Shown here piece by piece: positions 22,301 to 32,530 of a stretch of DNA of 64,000 bases (within the stretch, counting starts at the first letter, position 1; each line of letters starts with the position of its first letter). This DNA comes from Caprella mutica (Eukaryota; Arthropoda; Malacostraca; Amphipoda; Caprellidae). The stretch is taken from the NCBI GenBank assembly GCA_947561585.1, contig CANNZV010000434.1:124001-188000 (forward strand), given 5' to 3'. The position numbers and the translations under genes were made by a program. The notes below the pieces were generated by a model. The model was not told the DNA's origin, ran no database searches, and saw only the letters and a program-made list of their open reading frames with translations.

Positions 22301-24835
22301 GCTGGGACGAAAAGCATATATGTTTTTAAGAAAAATATATTTTAAAAAATTTTTAAACATTTATTAAAAAATATTTTTCTTCCTCCATTATCTCAGTAAC
22401 TTTTTTTCTCAAATTCTCACGTTCAAAAGTATAGAACTGCTTGGGGGTTGGTCCTACAGAAAAATGTATAGAAGCTAATATGTTCAGACCGAAATTCCTA
22501 AGTCGTCTAGTAGCCCTTTACCTATAACTTTTTCTATAAACTTGTTTTTTTTTTAAGCAAGAAAAAAAATAATAATAATGACAATTTTTTTTTTAAATTC
22601 AAATAAAAAAAATTTCAGATTGAAATTCAAACAAAAAGCTACTAGACGACCTTAGGATAGTAGTAGAAAACATATTAGCGTCTATAAATTTTTCTGTAGG
22701 ACCAACCCCCATTTAGTCCATAGACTTTCCCTGGGTGGGGGGCCCCAAACTGAAAAAATTTTCAGAATATAGCATAAAATTTTTTCTCACTTTACACCTT
22801 ATGTCATATCTCAGCTCAATCGGACGAGTATTATTGGTAGATCTAAAACACGGGAACCGTCCCCTTAATTTACATTTTCACGGCAATAGATTTATTGGTC
22901 AAAACTATTATTTTGAAAAACTAATTAAAAAAAATGTAACTATTAAATTGTCTTCCACAGTTTTAAATTTAAAAAAAATAGGCGGGGAAAAGTCCGGCGG
23001 GGAATAAATAGTCCGTTTCCCCTGCAGGGAAAAAAACGTGTTAAGTTATATATTTACTCATGCCATCGATCGAAAATGTGGAACCGACCGATAATTCGTA
23101 TCTTAACACTCTATATTTTTTATATTATTAGAGGAACATGTTTTAATAACTGAACTTATGAATAATTTGTACCTATATTTAATAGATAATATTTAGATTT
23201 ATAAAATTTATGATAATAACATAAAGTACTTGATTTTTTAAAATAATTATAATAACGAAGAGAACAATTTACCTAGGATGTTAATTTTTCAGTCAATGGA
23301 ATATTATTGCTGTTATTTTAGGGTAATTTGCAACAACAAGGTTTTTTATTTGCGACTTTTCTCTAAAATTTCTCTACTTTATAAAAGTTAAAAAATGGAA
23401 CTGAAACAAAAGAAAACTAGATTATGTGCACTCGGTTGAGCGCATACCTTCGCCTCCGCTTTGACCCGTTCTCTCCCAAAATTAAGGAAACCGCTAACTG
23501 GATAATAACCAATCGTCCCACCAAGTTTCATGCAATATGATACAATAGTTTTTGAGTTCTAGATGATCTTGATTTTTGACCGGATCGCTTCCAAAATTCT
23601 ACCAGATCGTTCCTGGTCATTGACCAATTGTACCATCAAATTTCAGACAATTTGTTTGAATACTTTTTGAGTTACAAATGGCCTTGACCTTGATCTTTGA
23701 CCTTTGGTACTCGATCACTCCCAAAATCTATCTAAATGGTTCCTACATATTGACCAATTGTTCCACCAAGTTTCATGAAATTATGGTTCGAGACTTTTTG
23801 AGTTATGAATGACCGTGACCTGTGACCGGGTCACTCCCGAAAGACTAGCAGCAGGTCACTGGACTATATGTAGTATGTCTATATGTAGTATGTATAGCCT
23901 TTTTCATTGCTATTACTATATTTAACATTAATCATGGCGAACAAAACACTAGGGTTCATTACCAAGTAGCTACATTTTGACATATTTTCAATAGCTTACT
24001 TTCAATATTGTCTTAGTGTCTAAAAACCTAATAAAGTTAGGCAATGAAAACTAAGTTTTGGTTAGCAATGAATAATATTAAGTATATTAATATCTCTTAT
24101 TATAATATTGATACCCTCCACCTGTCAGCCTCGAAAATCAAGAAAATTTTACTATTTTTAGATGAAAAGAAGCTTTTAATAAACTAACATATTATAAAGA
24201 CAACCATTAACGTTTTTATGAAGAAATTCAAATAACATGTATTACTATTTTATCTAATGTACTGAAATTTTAAGATCGGTAACTTGGGTATGATTTCAAT
24301 ATATATTTCTTATATACTGATTTCATTTTCGAGTTCTGTCCATGATGAATGATGATGTGTATTTTCCATATTGTTTTAATAGGTTCTTTTGTACAAGAAT
24401 CACTGTAAATATATATTGTATGAATGTTCTTCACTGTAAAAGTTCATCCCTAGTAGAATATTATTTGTATCTTCTTGTATCTAGTATAAAATTAAGAGTA
24501 TGAAAGCTGTACTGAAAATAAATTGAGTGTCTAATATTTTTCCCGAAAGTACCATCGAAATGTAGTTGTAATCTCTAACCCTTTAACCTTAGAACTCCTG
24601 TCTAAGAGTCCAAACCCTCTGTTAGTCCCTAGTCTATCGTCCATATAACCTCTGTCTAACTTTCCCCCCATCTCCCCCTTAGGTTACCATCTGGGCACAG
24701 GACTCCACGGAGCTGTCTCTCCTCTACTCCAAAGACCTCTCCATCAACCTCAACCTGCAGGAGTCTACCAAAATCTGCTCCAGTGACGGGCTGCCTTCAG
24801 ACATCAGCCTCTGCATTGTTGAGGAGGAGAACTGA
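16349..24835 (+). CDS. Secreted leucine-rich-repeat protein (6 exons, 263 aa)
   Basis: Exons: 16349-16360, 16619-16774, 16848-17052, 20912-21069, 21183-21290 and 24683-24835 (TGA at 24833-24835). All junctions are GT...AG and the phases agree (0, 0, 1, 0, 0). The start ATG gives a signal peptide (MDRKVIVGSVLLVLVCQAFG) that spans the first intron; cleavage before QSCPC is likely. Cysteines 23, 25, 41 and 53 make an N-terminal cap-like cluster. LRRs follow: VSELILSYNGIETV, LRVLFMDNNAISFV, LEILNVNHNLLLQF, LQWLDFRSSKLTSL, then STIVFNVHGNEIT. The C-terminus has a Cys pair (KIC...LCIVEEEN). There is no transmembrane segment or GPI signal, so an extracellular binding role is expected. The architecture recalls the LRR proteins often annotated in crustaceans as the non-catalytic subunit of Oplophorus luciferin monooxygenase, but this is a resemblance only; the ligand is unknown. 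Introns 3 and 5 are swollen by transposons. Confidence 0.85.
17227..17264 (+). other. Candidate alternative (mutually exclusive) exon of the LRR gene
   Basis: A 38-nt segment is preceded by a T-rich tract ending TTATAG and followed by GTACGC. Joined to exon 3 (phase 1) it reads ATSFYSDIKMTPM and leaves phase 0, so it can splice to exon 5 at 21183 in place of exon 4, whose end reads LFDPM. In series with exon 4 it would give an early stop, so the two would have to be exclusive. The short form would have 223 residues and lose about one to two LRRs. It is untested and could be a chance frame or an exon relic. Confidence 0.35.
18117..18600 (-). pseudogene. Tc1-like transposase relic in LRR intron 3
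   Basis: On the minus strand, reading down from about 18600, a broken frame resembles the C-terminal half of a Tc1-type transposase. A glycine/tryptophan-rich EEWWRWMLWDCF piece near 18450 corresponds to 'GGGgvmvWG.f', and NWLGHLPDLNPIGNLR near 18190-18235 matches the 'NWPg.SPDLNPIEnlW' signature with the aspartate and asparagine kept. Several stops are present. No TIRs were found, so this is a fragment. Confidence 0.6.
19224..20252. mobile_element. Nested TIR element (AAGCCCCGTT ends)
   Basis: AAGCCCCGTTTACATTGA at 19226-19243 is inverted as TCAATGTTAACGGGGCTT at 20233-20250, with related subterminal words (AAAGAG, TGCACACTC) on both sides. The element is about 1 kb and lies inside the 18634-20529 element. 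Its GC-rich ends contrast with an AT-rich core. Frames at 19011-19370 and 19264-19515 run across the left end and are not genes. It may be a hAT-type MITE; the target duplication is unclear. Confidence 0.55.
19625..19865. repeat. Degenerate AAAATTTTCC tandem repeat
   Basis: Roughly a dozen loose copies of a ~17-bp unit of the CACAAAATTTTCCCATAA type, with variable CAA/CGA/AAA spacers, in the AT-rich core of the nested TIR element. It explains the repetitive minus-strand frame at 19491-19772 (GKFCVMGKFC-type repeats), which is not a gene. Confidence 0.7.
21806..21991. mobile_element. TTAA MITE, 5'-truncated copy
   Basis: Matches the right third of copy 1 (8911-9479): AGGAGGACGCAGGAACTAAA, then the ACAAGAATGCTTTATTCTTA stretch, then TTGACTGAACTGCCCCTT followed by TTAA at 21988-21991. 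The left end is missing. Confidence 0.75.
22286..22312 (+). ncRNA. Hammerhead-ribozyme-like core
   Basis: The sequence CTGATGA (22286-22292) is followed by GTCC, an 8-nt loop, GGAC and GAAA. This gives the conserved CUGAUGA box, a 4-bp stem II (GUCC/GGAC) and the GAAA box of hammerhead ribozymes. After it AGCATATATG could pair with CATATATACT near 22104-22113, about 175 nt upstream, as stem III of a type III layout with one mismatch. Stem I is not convincing. Hammerhead motifs of this kind travel with Penelope-like elements and retrozymes. Self-cleavage is not shown, and the 7+4+4-nt core could be a relic. Confidence 0.45.
22442..22711. repeat. Foldback element (long inverted repeat)
   Basis: TGGGGGTTGGTCCTACAGAA and about 50 further bases at 22442-22514 are inverted at 22638-22711. 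Both arms include GCTAATATGTT and the CGTCTAGTAGC word, with a few mismatches and one short insertion. The central spacer of about 120 bp is A/T-rich. A MITE or foldback transposon is likely; no clear target duplication. Confidence 0.75.
23417..23880 (-). mobile_element. Helitron-like end, second copy (minus strand)
   Basis: On the minus strand this segment has ~3.5 copies of the same ~115-bp unit seen at 11200-11728 (AGGTCAAAGATCAAGGTCA, CAAATTGTCTGAAATTTGAT), then GAGCGCATAC...GAGTGCAC pairing words and CTAG at 23417-23420, followed by T. The two copies share about 35 terminal bases, including GAGCGCATAC and the CTAG end. It lies in LRR intron 5. Confidence 0.55.
23881..24682. other. Remainder of LRR intron 5
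   Basis: AT-rich intron DNA. The last 20 bases before exon 6 form a strong C/T tract (CCCCCCATCTCCCCCTTAG). A doublet of ATATGTAGTATGT occurs near 23865-23890. I see no other feature. Confidence 0.6.
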
Positions 24836-24928
24836 ACAGCAACTTGCCAATTAATGACATACTTTCCACCAAATGAGAAGAACTATTAACATTTTAACTC
24901 CATATTTTAAGTGGTATCAATGAAACTA

Positions 24929-24934
24929 ATTAAA
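24929..24934 (+). terminator. Candidate poly(A) signal of the LRR gene
   Basis: ATTAAA, the commonest variant poly(A) signal, occurs about 95 bp after the stop codon. No AATAAA is closer. In AT-rich DNA this is weak evidence. Confidence 0.3.
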
Positions 24935-25049
24935 ATAACTACTTAAAAAGGTCATATTTTATATTTAAATTTAGTATGTACGAAATAATTGTAAACTATA
25001 ACATTTGAAGGAGTTTCTTTCAGTCCTTAGTTAGTAGGAAAAGGCAAGG

Positions 25050-26665
25050 AATTGCATTCCCACCCAAGGAAAATATGTTGGTTATTAGAAAAACTTCAGT
25101 TCAAAGTTTTCATATGTTATTATGAGGTTAAGAATATGATATTCGGTTTTATTAATATTATCAATCTAGCTGTAGATAGATCACTTCTGAATTTTCCATT
25201 TCATACTTACAGAACTACGATAATATATTTTACAGTAATAATTTGTAATACAGTAACCTTTATCTATTTTTAGTTTTCACTACTATATACTAGGTAACTA
25301 GTTAAACTGTTGTTCAGCCATTTTAATGTTTCTTTCTACCAGGACACTTCCACCTAATATTACTCTTCTCTTTATCCTTTCTATAATGGTATAAATGATG
25401 ACACAGTAAAACAAATTAATCCATTCACTATCACTGTGGAGAAAATTAGGTGATAATTTTTGTATATTGGTACATGAGTGCTAATCTGACGATTCAGAAT
25501 TCGGACGTGTGCGTCAGTTTTGAAAGCTGTTGCGTCAGTGATTTCATAGCGTGAGGTTGGCTGATATTGTTTCTCTGTCAATCGTTTTACTGTGATTAAA
25601 CTAGTGTTTCTTTGTTGGAATACGTGGCTTTGGAAGTCGTTACTGGAGGGTGGATTCTCTTCGCCTGAAATACAGCTAAGTGGTATTTGTAGCGGGCAAG
25701 CGTAGCTGCCAATTGTTTGTTAAATTAGGATTCTAACAATCTTAGACCAGACTGTATCTGGCGGCACGGTGTTTGCCGAGATTGCGTTGTTTGTGTTGGA
25801 ACAAAATCGCAGGTCCAGTCTGCATAATCTGGTATTCTGTGTTATTTGTAGAATAACATTGTGGTGTTTAGGTAACGCCGGGTGGTCGGTGGGAAATTTT
25901 GGACCCAGTGGGGTCCACTTATTCTTACAAGCTATCTAGGCCTTAAGAATGGCAGATTCTAAATCTGTGGATACCACCACACTTGTGGATGGGGAGACTG
26001 CTGCTTTATTGAAGCAACTGTGCTCTGCTATTGTGGCTGCCCTTGGTCCTATTTTGGACAGATTAGAGAGAGCCGTGGGTCAGTTTTCTGGGACTTGTGA
26101 CGATGCTGTCATGTGGTGTGAAAACCTCGAAAGGAGGTGCAAGGCCGAGTCTGTTGGGCCGGAGGATATAGTAGAATATCCCTTGGCTGGCAGTGCTGTC
26201 CGTGTGTAAAGACAACTTACTGTCGCCGAGGCTTTTCAGTGGGAAGTCGTGCATTCCCACTTTAGGAATGGTAAAAAATGTAAGGAAAATATGTCGGTTA
26301 TTAGAAAAACTTCAGTTCATAGTTTTCAGTTGTTATTATGAGGTTAAGAATATGATATTCGGTTTTATTAATATCAATCTAGCTGTAGATAGATCACTTC
26401 TGACTTTTCCATTTCATACTTACAGAACAACGATAATATATATTACAGTAATAGTAATTACTACAGTAATAATTTGTAATACAGTAAGCTTTATCTATTT
26501 TTAGTTTTCACTACTATATAGTAGGTAACTAGTTAAACTGTTGTTCAGCCATTTTAGTGTTTCTTTCTACCAGGACACTTCCACCTAATATTACTCTTCT
26601 CTTTATCCTTTCTATAATGGTATAAATGATGACGCAGTAAAGCAAATCAATCCATTCACTATTAC
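25050..26665 (+). mobile_element. LTR-retrotransposon relic with internal deletion
   Basis: Direct repeats of about 400 bp lie at about 25050-25430 and 26255-26660, roughly 95% alike by eye, both starting near GGAAAATATGT and ending near CCATTCACTAT. They flank about 800 bp that contains a gag-like start (25949-26209). A 5' leader of about 500 bp sits between the left repeat and the gag ATG. No protease, RT or integrase remains, so most of the interior has been lost. No primer-binding site could be identified confidently, and the repeat edges do not show clean TG...CA, so the true LTRs may be longer. The family (Ty3/gypsy or other) is unresolved. Confidence 0.5.
25949..26209 (+). pseudogene. 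Truncated Gag N-terminus
   Basis: An 86-codon frame starts with a well-placed ATG (MADSKSVDTT) after a long leader. It contains GQFSGTCDDAVMWCENLERR, like the start of the capsid region in Ty3-type Gag ('F.G...dA..Wl..fe'), followed by acidic residues. The frame stops at the point where the right direct repeat approaches, so the rest of Gag-Pol has been deleted. It is probably non-functional. Confidence 0.5.
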
Positions 26666-26911
26666 ACTGGGAAAAAAATCAAGGAACACTATAGGTATAG
26701 AGTTTAGACTATATAAAGTACTAGTAGAGAGGCAGAATCCAAAATGAAAATTTAAATATCATTTTTGGGTAGAGCGGTACATCCACCCTAGTTAAAAATC
26801 TGAAATTTTGTAAATATTTCGGAGTGAGAGAAACTAAAATTGATCTAAAAAGATAATTACTTAACATAAAGAGATGTATAAACACTCAAAAGGAAAGCAA
26901 TTGATAGTATC

Positions 26912-28238
26912 TAGGGGAGGATGGTCATCAATGGGACAAAAAACACAGAAAGATTGATATTTCATTTACTATGAGCAAAGTATGAAAAATAAAAAATCCA
27001 TGTGTAATATAGATATTCCTTTATAAAATGAAACTAACTCAAATGCTATAACATATTCTGTTGACTAGAAAAATATTAAATAAAAAAAATTGTCCCTTTG
27101 TATAACAGCACTGGTGAACAATGGGACATACCCTGGTGAACGATGGGACAGTTGATCAAACTTGTTTATTGTTGAGGTTATGGTCAAATTTCAAGTTCGA
27201 ATTATCTCTTTATTTGTCCCACACTTAGTTGGTTCATATAATATCAGTTTAATGTCCTCTAGCTTCACCGAAGCCATGTCAGGAACCTTTGGAAAATTAA
27301 GCTCATTGCACTTGAATCTTCGCCTAACATCAATATTTCGTATATATCTTTTTCATGCTTTTGGTCAACAGAATACGTTTTAGAAGTCGCATCAAATTCT
27401 ACAAGTGCATAAATCTTCATTTCTAACGTTTTCGGTAGAGATCTAAGTTCTTCAGACGAATGGATCAGTTACATTAAGAGTTCTATACCAGACCAAGAAC
27501 AATAATTCACAGGCCATCTACGGCGGATACTTTATGAAGTGATTTCGAAGGCCTTATCCTTAGTGACACCAGCAAAAAGCTCTCTTTCTCTGGTGTATCA
27601 GTTGCCATCAGGCTGCATTTTTTTCTTTTATTAGTGAAATTTGTTTTCTATGCAGTACTTTGTGATGACCTCAGATTGCTAAAGCCCTTGAACATGGTTG
27701 AAAGTACAGCTTCAGCTGGAAGCTCTGTTTCTACAAGAAGCCCTGAAGCTACAGTTCTCGTTATTGTATCAAAAATAGATATTCATTAATTCATATGGAA
27801 TAAATAGACGGTTTAGTTGACAATAGGGCACTGTCCCATTGTTAACCAAATTTTCTGTCCCAATGATCACCATGACGCCATTTTGAAAACATATGGGTAT
27901 AGCGGCTTAACTACAAAAGTATAAAGACAATACTTTCATATGATCATATTTTACATATTACTTAATATTATGTAAAATTTCGCAAGCATTATATGTTAAA
28001 TAACAAGATTTATAACAATTGAAACAAAGTACGAAAAATTTAGTTTTCCCACCTCTAAAACACGTTTTCGCTTTTACACAGGGCTGACTGCACCCCAACC
28101 GCTGAATGCAATGCGAGTGAATGCATTGAAGTTTGCCTAATTTACCACTAAGATTTCGTTAAAAATTACCCTCAAATAAAAAAGTTATTCAGCATGTCCC
28201 ATTGTTCCCAGTGTCCCATTGATGACCATCCTCCCCTA
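26912..28238. mobile_element. TA-flanked TIR transposon (pogo/Tc1-like, non-autonomous)
   Basis: GGGGAGGATGGTCATCAATG at 26914-26933 is inverted as CATTGATGACCATCCTCCCC near 28217-28236, with TA on each side (26912-26913, 28237-28238). Further AATGGGACA words recur inside each end (near 27118, 27145, 27830, 27857). Length is 1.3 kb. Minus-strand frames between about 27240 and 27800 are broken and I could not name a domain. TA duplication places it in the Tc1/mariner/pogo group. Confidence 0.7.
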
Positions 28239-29284
28239 CAAGACAATATAAATGTAATTTCAATTGGTCCACTTTCGCGGTCAGGAGAAGTCAAATAATG
28301 ACGTCAAAAGGGCCATGTTGAAAATGCGTGACCATTAAAATGGAAAATGTTCTGCGAAACTCTTACATAATGGTAGAAGTTTTTATTTGGACTAGTATAA
28401 AAGAAGGGATCAGTGGGCAGTTAATAAAACAAACAGATTTCAGATATATTTTATATTAACCCTTTGGGAGCCGCTTGAAAATTTAAGGTTTTCTCAAAAT
28501 AGCCAAATTTTCAGTTTCATACTAAATATTCTCAAGAAATTTGTAAAATGAAAAATATGAACATAATTCAAATAAGGCACAATGTGAATACTCGAAATCC
28601 ACGGAAACAGGTTTTTCTACCAGTGCAATAAAACAAAATCCCTTTAATATTAAATAACAAGTATAAATCATATCATTCATCTAAACTATTGGTTCCCAAA
28701 CTTTTTTCTGACATTTTCACCCACCACCCTTCTTCAAGCATCCTTCAAGTGTATGTAGATAGAGCAGTTACAATTATTACTGTATAAATATACTCATAAA
28801 TTTTTCGTTTCAGAGTAAATTGGATAGAAGCATTTGGTAAAAAGTAAGCAGAGCCATAGAAAAAATCCATCTGAGATTTTAAAGTTGGTAGGTTTCCCCC
28901 AATTATCTCTCCCGAGGCAGCTTCAATTATCCACAGTTTGTGTAGGACGAATTCTCCATTAACTTCTATCTAATGAAATTAAATACAAGGGACTGGAAGA
29001 AGCAGTCAGAAAGGAAAGTGGATTCATGAACAAAATAACCTACAACCGTCGGTGACAAAGCTCATGAATGCAGAAAAGCTACTCCGTGAATGTAGTCACC
29101 TACAAGGAATGTGGCGAAAATGGACACAAGCACCGGTGGCTGCACTCATGAATGGAAGAGGAAAATGAAGAGGTGATAGTAAATGAAGCTACGGGCCTAC
29201 CCAACACAAAATCTAAGACAACGTAGTTGCAAAAATAAAACCCTAGCTCTATCCTCTAAAACTATAAGTATGGAAATAAATAGA
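28239..29284. other. Non-coding DNA with a dispersed repeat
   Basis: A segment at about 28978-29070 (GGGACTGG, GCAGTCAGAAA, then CGTCGGTG and GCTCATG) recurs in diverged form at about 59728-59810, so it is a dispersed repeat of unknown type. The word GGTTCCCAAACTTTTT near 28690 resembles a hAT terminus, but no partner was found. Nothing else was recognised. Confidence 0.4.
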
Positions 29285-29480
29285 TAAATCAATTTGGTAT
29301 AATTAGGTGTAATTCGATATAATTATGTGTCATTCTGTATATATACATGTGTCTAATTAATTCGGGATATTAAGGTGTAATTCGGATTATAGGTGCAATT
29401 AGGTGTAATTCGATATAATTAGGTATAGTTCAAAATAATTAGAAATTAGCCAAATTAGGTGTAATTCAGTGTAACAGTTT
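29285..29480. repeat. Imperfect AATTAGGTGTAATTCG tandem repeat
   Basis: About eight irregular copies of a ~20-bp unit of the form TATAATTAGGTGTAATTCGA, diverged and interrupted. Confidence 0.65.
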
Positions 29481-30484
29481 TCAAACTCAAGTTATTTGTC
29501 GGAGTGTCTGGGAAGGGACGGGGCTTCTAACTCGCCAGCTAGCTGTGAGAAAAGTTGAACATGTTGTAGCGGACCGCTATCTTTAATCATTCATACAATG
29601 TCATAAGCTCAAGAATCTAAAATAAACAACGATAAGAAGTTCAAAAAAGTGAGGCCTGACCAGGCGATAGCATAATTAATATCTCTGTTTGGTGGGATTT
29701 GTTACAGTTCGCTGTCTGGCTTAGAATACTTAAAATGTTTTAAACTTTGGTGGTTTCAAGTTGTGTTTTTTAAGGTTTAGTTTTTTCTGTGGGTTATTCT
29801 TTTCATAGTTAACAGGTAGTAAAATTTTCTTAACTTAAAGGGATGGAGTATTACTTAATTTAACTGAATAATTAGTGATTGAAATTTAAGGTTTTAATAA
29901 GTTTCTTTATTTCCATTTCGATTGGGCTGACTGGAGGTGGTTAAGTTGTAAATATTGACAGTTGTGGTGATGGTAACTATTAGTAAATCTCAGTGAAGTC
30001 TGTGGGCAAAGTTAGGTTAGGTATTTCTTTAATGTTTTTTTATTATTCTTTGTAGTCCTGATATAAATTTTCCAATTGTCTAATCAATTTATGTTAATGT
30101 CACCCAGGATTTTGATTCCTTAATGGTTCAATTATTTGTTTCTTCTAACATTTATTTTTGAATTACTCTGTCGGTAATTCGGATGAAAGCCCCAAACGCA
30201 GTAAGTAACCCAGTGGATTTTGTTCCAGATATTTATATTGGTCTTCAAAATTGAAGGTATATTTTTTAATGTGCGGTATTATTTTTTTTTAAATGTTGAA
30301 TATTATTTTTTTTGAATGTGAATATTATTTGTTGAATGCAGTATATTTTGATAAGTTTTAATATTTGTCGTGATTAATTGGTTAAATTGTATCAGTATTT
30401 CTGTTGTTTATTCAACAGGCCACGCAATCTTGGGGTTAGCTAGAGCTAGTGCCACACCTGGCCCTATCACTGGTCAGACTCTGA
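29481..30484. other. Non-coding DNA before the 2-kb minisatellite
   Basis: A TGTTGTAGCGGACCGC word at about 29563 and scattered T-rich stretches are present. An LTR or UTR of a retrotransposon was considered because of the leader-like composition and a downstream AATAAAATATG near 32715, but no coding motif supports it. Confidence 0.4.
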
Positions 30485-32530
30485 ACTGCGCCACTTAGCT
30501 GAATTCGAACTGCGCCACTTAGCTGAATTCGAACTGCGCCACTTAGCTGAATTCGAACTGCGCCACTTAGCTGAATTTGAACTGCGCCACTTAGCTGAAT
30601 TTGAACTGCGCCACTTACCTGAATGTGAACTGCGCCACTTACCTGAATGTGAACTGCGCCACTTACCTGAATGTGAACTGCGCCACTTACCTGAATGTGA
30701 ACTGCGCCACTTACCTGAATGTGAACTGCGCCACTTACCTGAATGTGAACTGCGCCACTTACCTGAATGTGAACTGCGCCACTTACCTGAATGTGAATTG
30801 CGCCACTTACCTGAATGTGAACTGCGCCACTTACCTGAATGTGAACTGCGCCACTTACCTGAATGTGAACTGCGCCACTTACCTGAATGTGAACTGCGCC
30901 ACTTACCTGAATGTGAACTGCGCCACTTACCTGATTTCTATTGTGCCACTTACCTGATTTCTATTGTGCCACTTACCTGATATCTATTGTGCCACTTACC
31001 TGATTTCTATTGTGCCACTTACCTGATTTCTATTGTGCCACTTACCTGATTTCTATTGTGCCACTTACCTGATTTCTATTGTGCCACTTACCTGATTTCT
31101 ATTGTGCCACTTACCTGATTTCTATTGTGCCACTTACCTGATTTCTATTGTGCCACTTACCTGATTTCTATTGTGCCACTTACCTGATTTCTATTGTGCC
31201 ACTTACCTGATTTCTATTGTGCCACTTACCTGATTTCTATTGTGCCACTTACCTGATTTCTATTGTGCCACTTACCTGATTTCTATTGTGCCACTTACCT
31301 GATTTCTATTGTGCCACTTACCTGATTTCTATTGTGCCACTTACCTGATTTCTATTGTGCCACTTACCTGATTTCTATTGTGCCACTTACCTGATTTCTA
31401 TTGTGCCACTTACCTGATTTATATTGTGCCACTATACCTGATTTATATTGTGCCACTATACCTGATTTATATTGTGCCACTATACCTGATTTCTATTGTG
31501 CCACTATACCTGATTTCTATTGTGCCACTATACATGATTTCTATTGTGCCACTATACATGATTTCTATTGTGCCACTATACATGATTTCTATTGTGCCAC
31601 TATACATGATTTCTATTGTGCCACTATACATGATTTCTATTGTGCCACTATACATGATTTCTATTGTGCCACTATACATGATTTCTATTGTGCCACTATA
31701 CATGATTTCTATTGTGCCACTATACATGATTTCTATTGTGCCACTATACATGATTTCTATTGTGCCACTATACATGATTTCTATTGTGCCACTATACATG
31801 ATTTCTATTGTGCCACTATACCTGATTTCTATTGTGCCACTATACCTGATTTCTATTGTGCCACTATACCTGATTTCTATTGTGCCACTATACCTGATTT
31901 CTATTGTGCCACTATACCTGATTTCTATTGTGCCACTATACCTGATTTCTATTGTGCCACTATACCTGATTTCTATTGTGCCACTATACATGATTTCTAT
32001 TGTGCCACTATACATGATTTCTATTGTGCCACTATACATGATTTCTATTGTGCCACTATACATGATTTCTATTGTGCCACTATACCTGATTTATATTGTG
32101 CCACTATACCTGATTTATATTGTGCCACTATACCTGATTTATATTGTGCCACTATACCTGATTTATATTGCGCCACTATACCTGATTTCTATTGTGCCAC
32201 TATACCTGATTTATATTGTGCCACTATACCTGATTTATATTGTGCCACTATACCTGATTTATATTGCGCCACTATAAATGATTTATATTGTGCCACTATA
32301 AATGATTTATATTGTGCCACTATAAATGATTTATATTGTGCCACTATAAATGATTTATATTGTGCCACTATAAATGATTTATATTGTGCCACTATAAATG
32401 ATTTATATTGTGCCACTATAAATGATTTATATTGTGCCACTATAAATGATTTATATTGTGCCACTATACCTGATTTATATTGTGCCACTATACCTGATTT
32501 CTATTGTGCCACTATACCTGATTTATATTG
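30485..32530. repeat. Composite 24/23/24-bp minisatellite
   Basis: About 86 tandem units share the core GCCACT.....TGA. Block 1 (about 30485-30935) has 24-bp units AACTGCGCCACTTACCTGAA plus TGTG, with early copies reading TTAGCTGAATTCG. Block 2 (about 30935-31430) has 23-bp units ATTGTGCCACTTACCTGATT plus TCT. Block 3 (about 31430-32530) has 24-bp units with CACTATACCTGATT, and sub-blocks of ATACATGA and ATAAATGA variants. Long repeat-peptide frames on both strands are trivial results of 24 = 3 x 8. Confidence 0.92.

Larger units (their letters stand above)
21346..23028. mobile_element. TIR element with CCGCC-rich ends in LRR intron 5
   Basis: The ends are CCTGCAGG palindromes (21346-21353, 23021-23028), and inside them GGACTATTCCCCGCCGGACT at 21394-21413 is inverted near 22991-23014. 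Length is 1.7 kb. It contains a truncated TTAA MITE (21806-21991), a hammerhead-like motif (22286-22312) and a 270-bp foldback (22442-22711), so it is either nested or a patchwork. No transposase was recognised. The frame at 22735-23007 reads through the right TIR and is not a gene. Confidence 0.6.

Noticed and set aside
22145..22345. 66-codon ORF over the hammerhead-like motif
   Set aside because: Its translation is low-complexity and AT-driven, with an 18-bp tandem piece. The nucleotide motif explains the conserved-looking part better.
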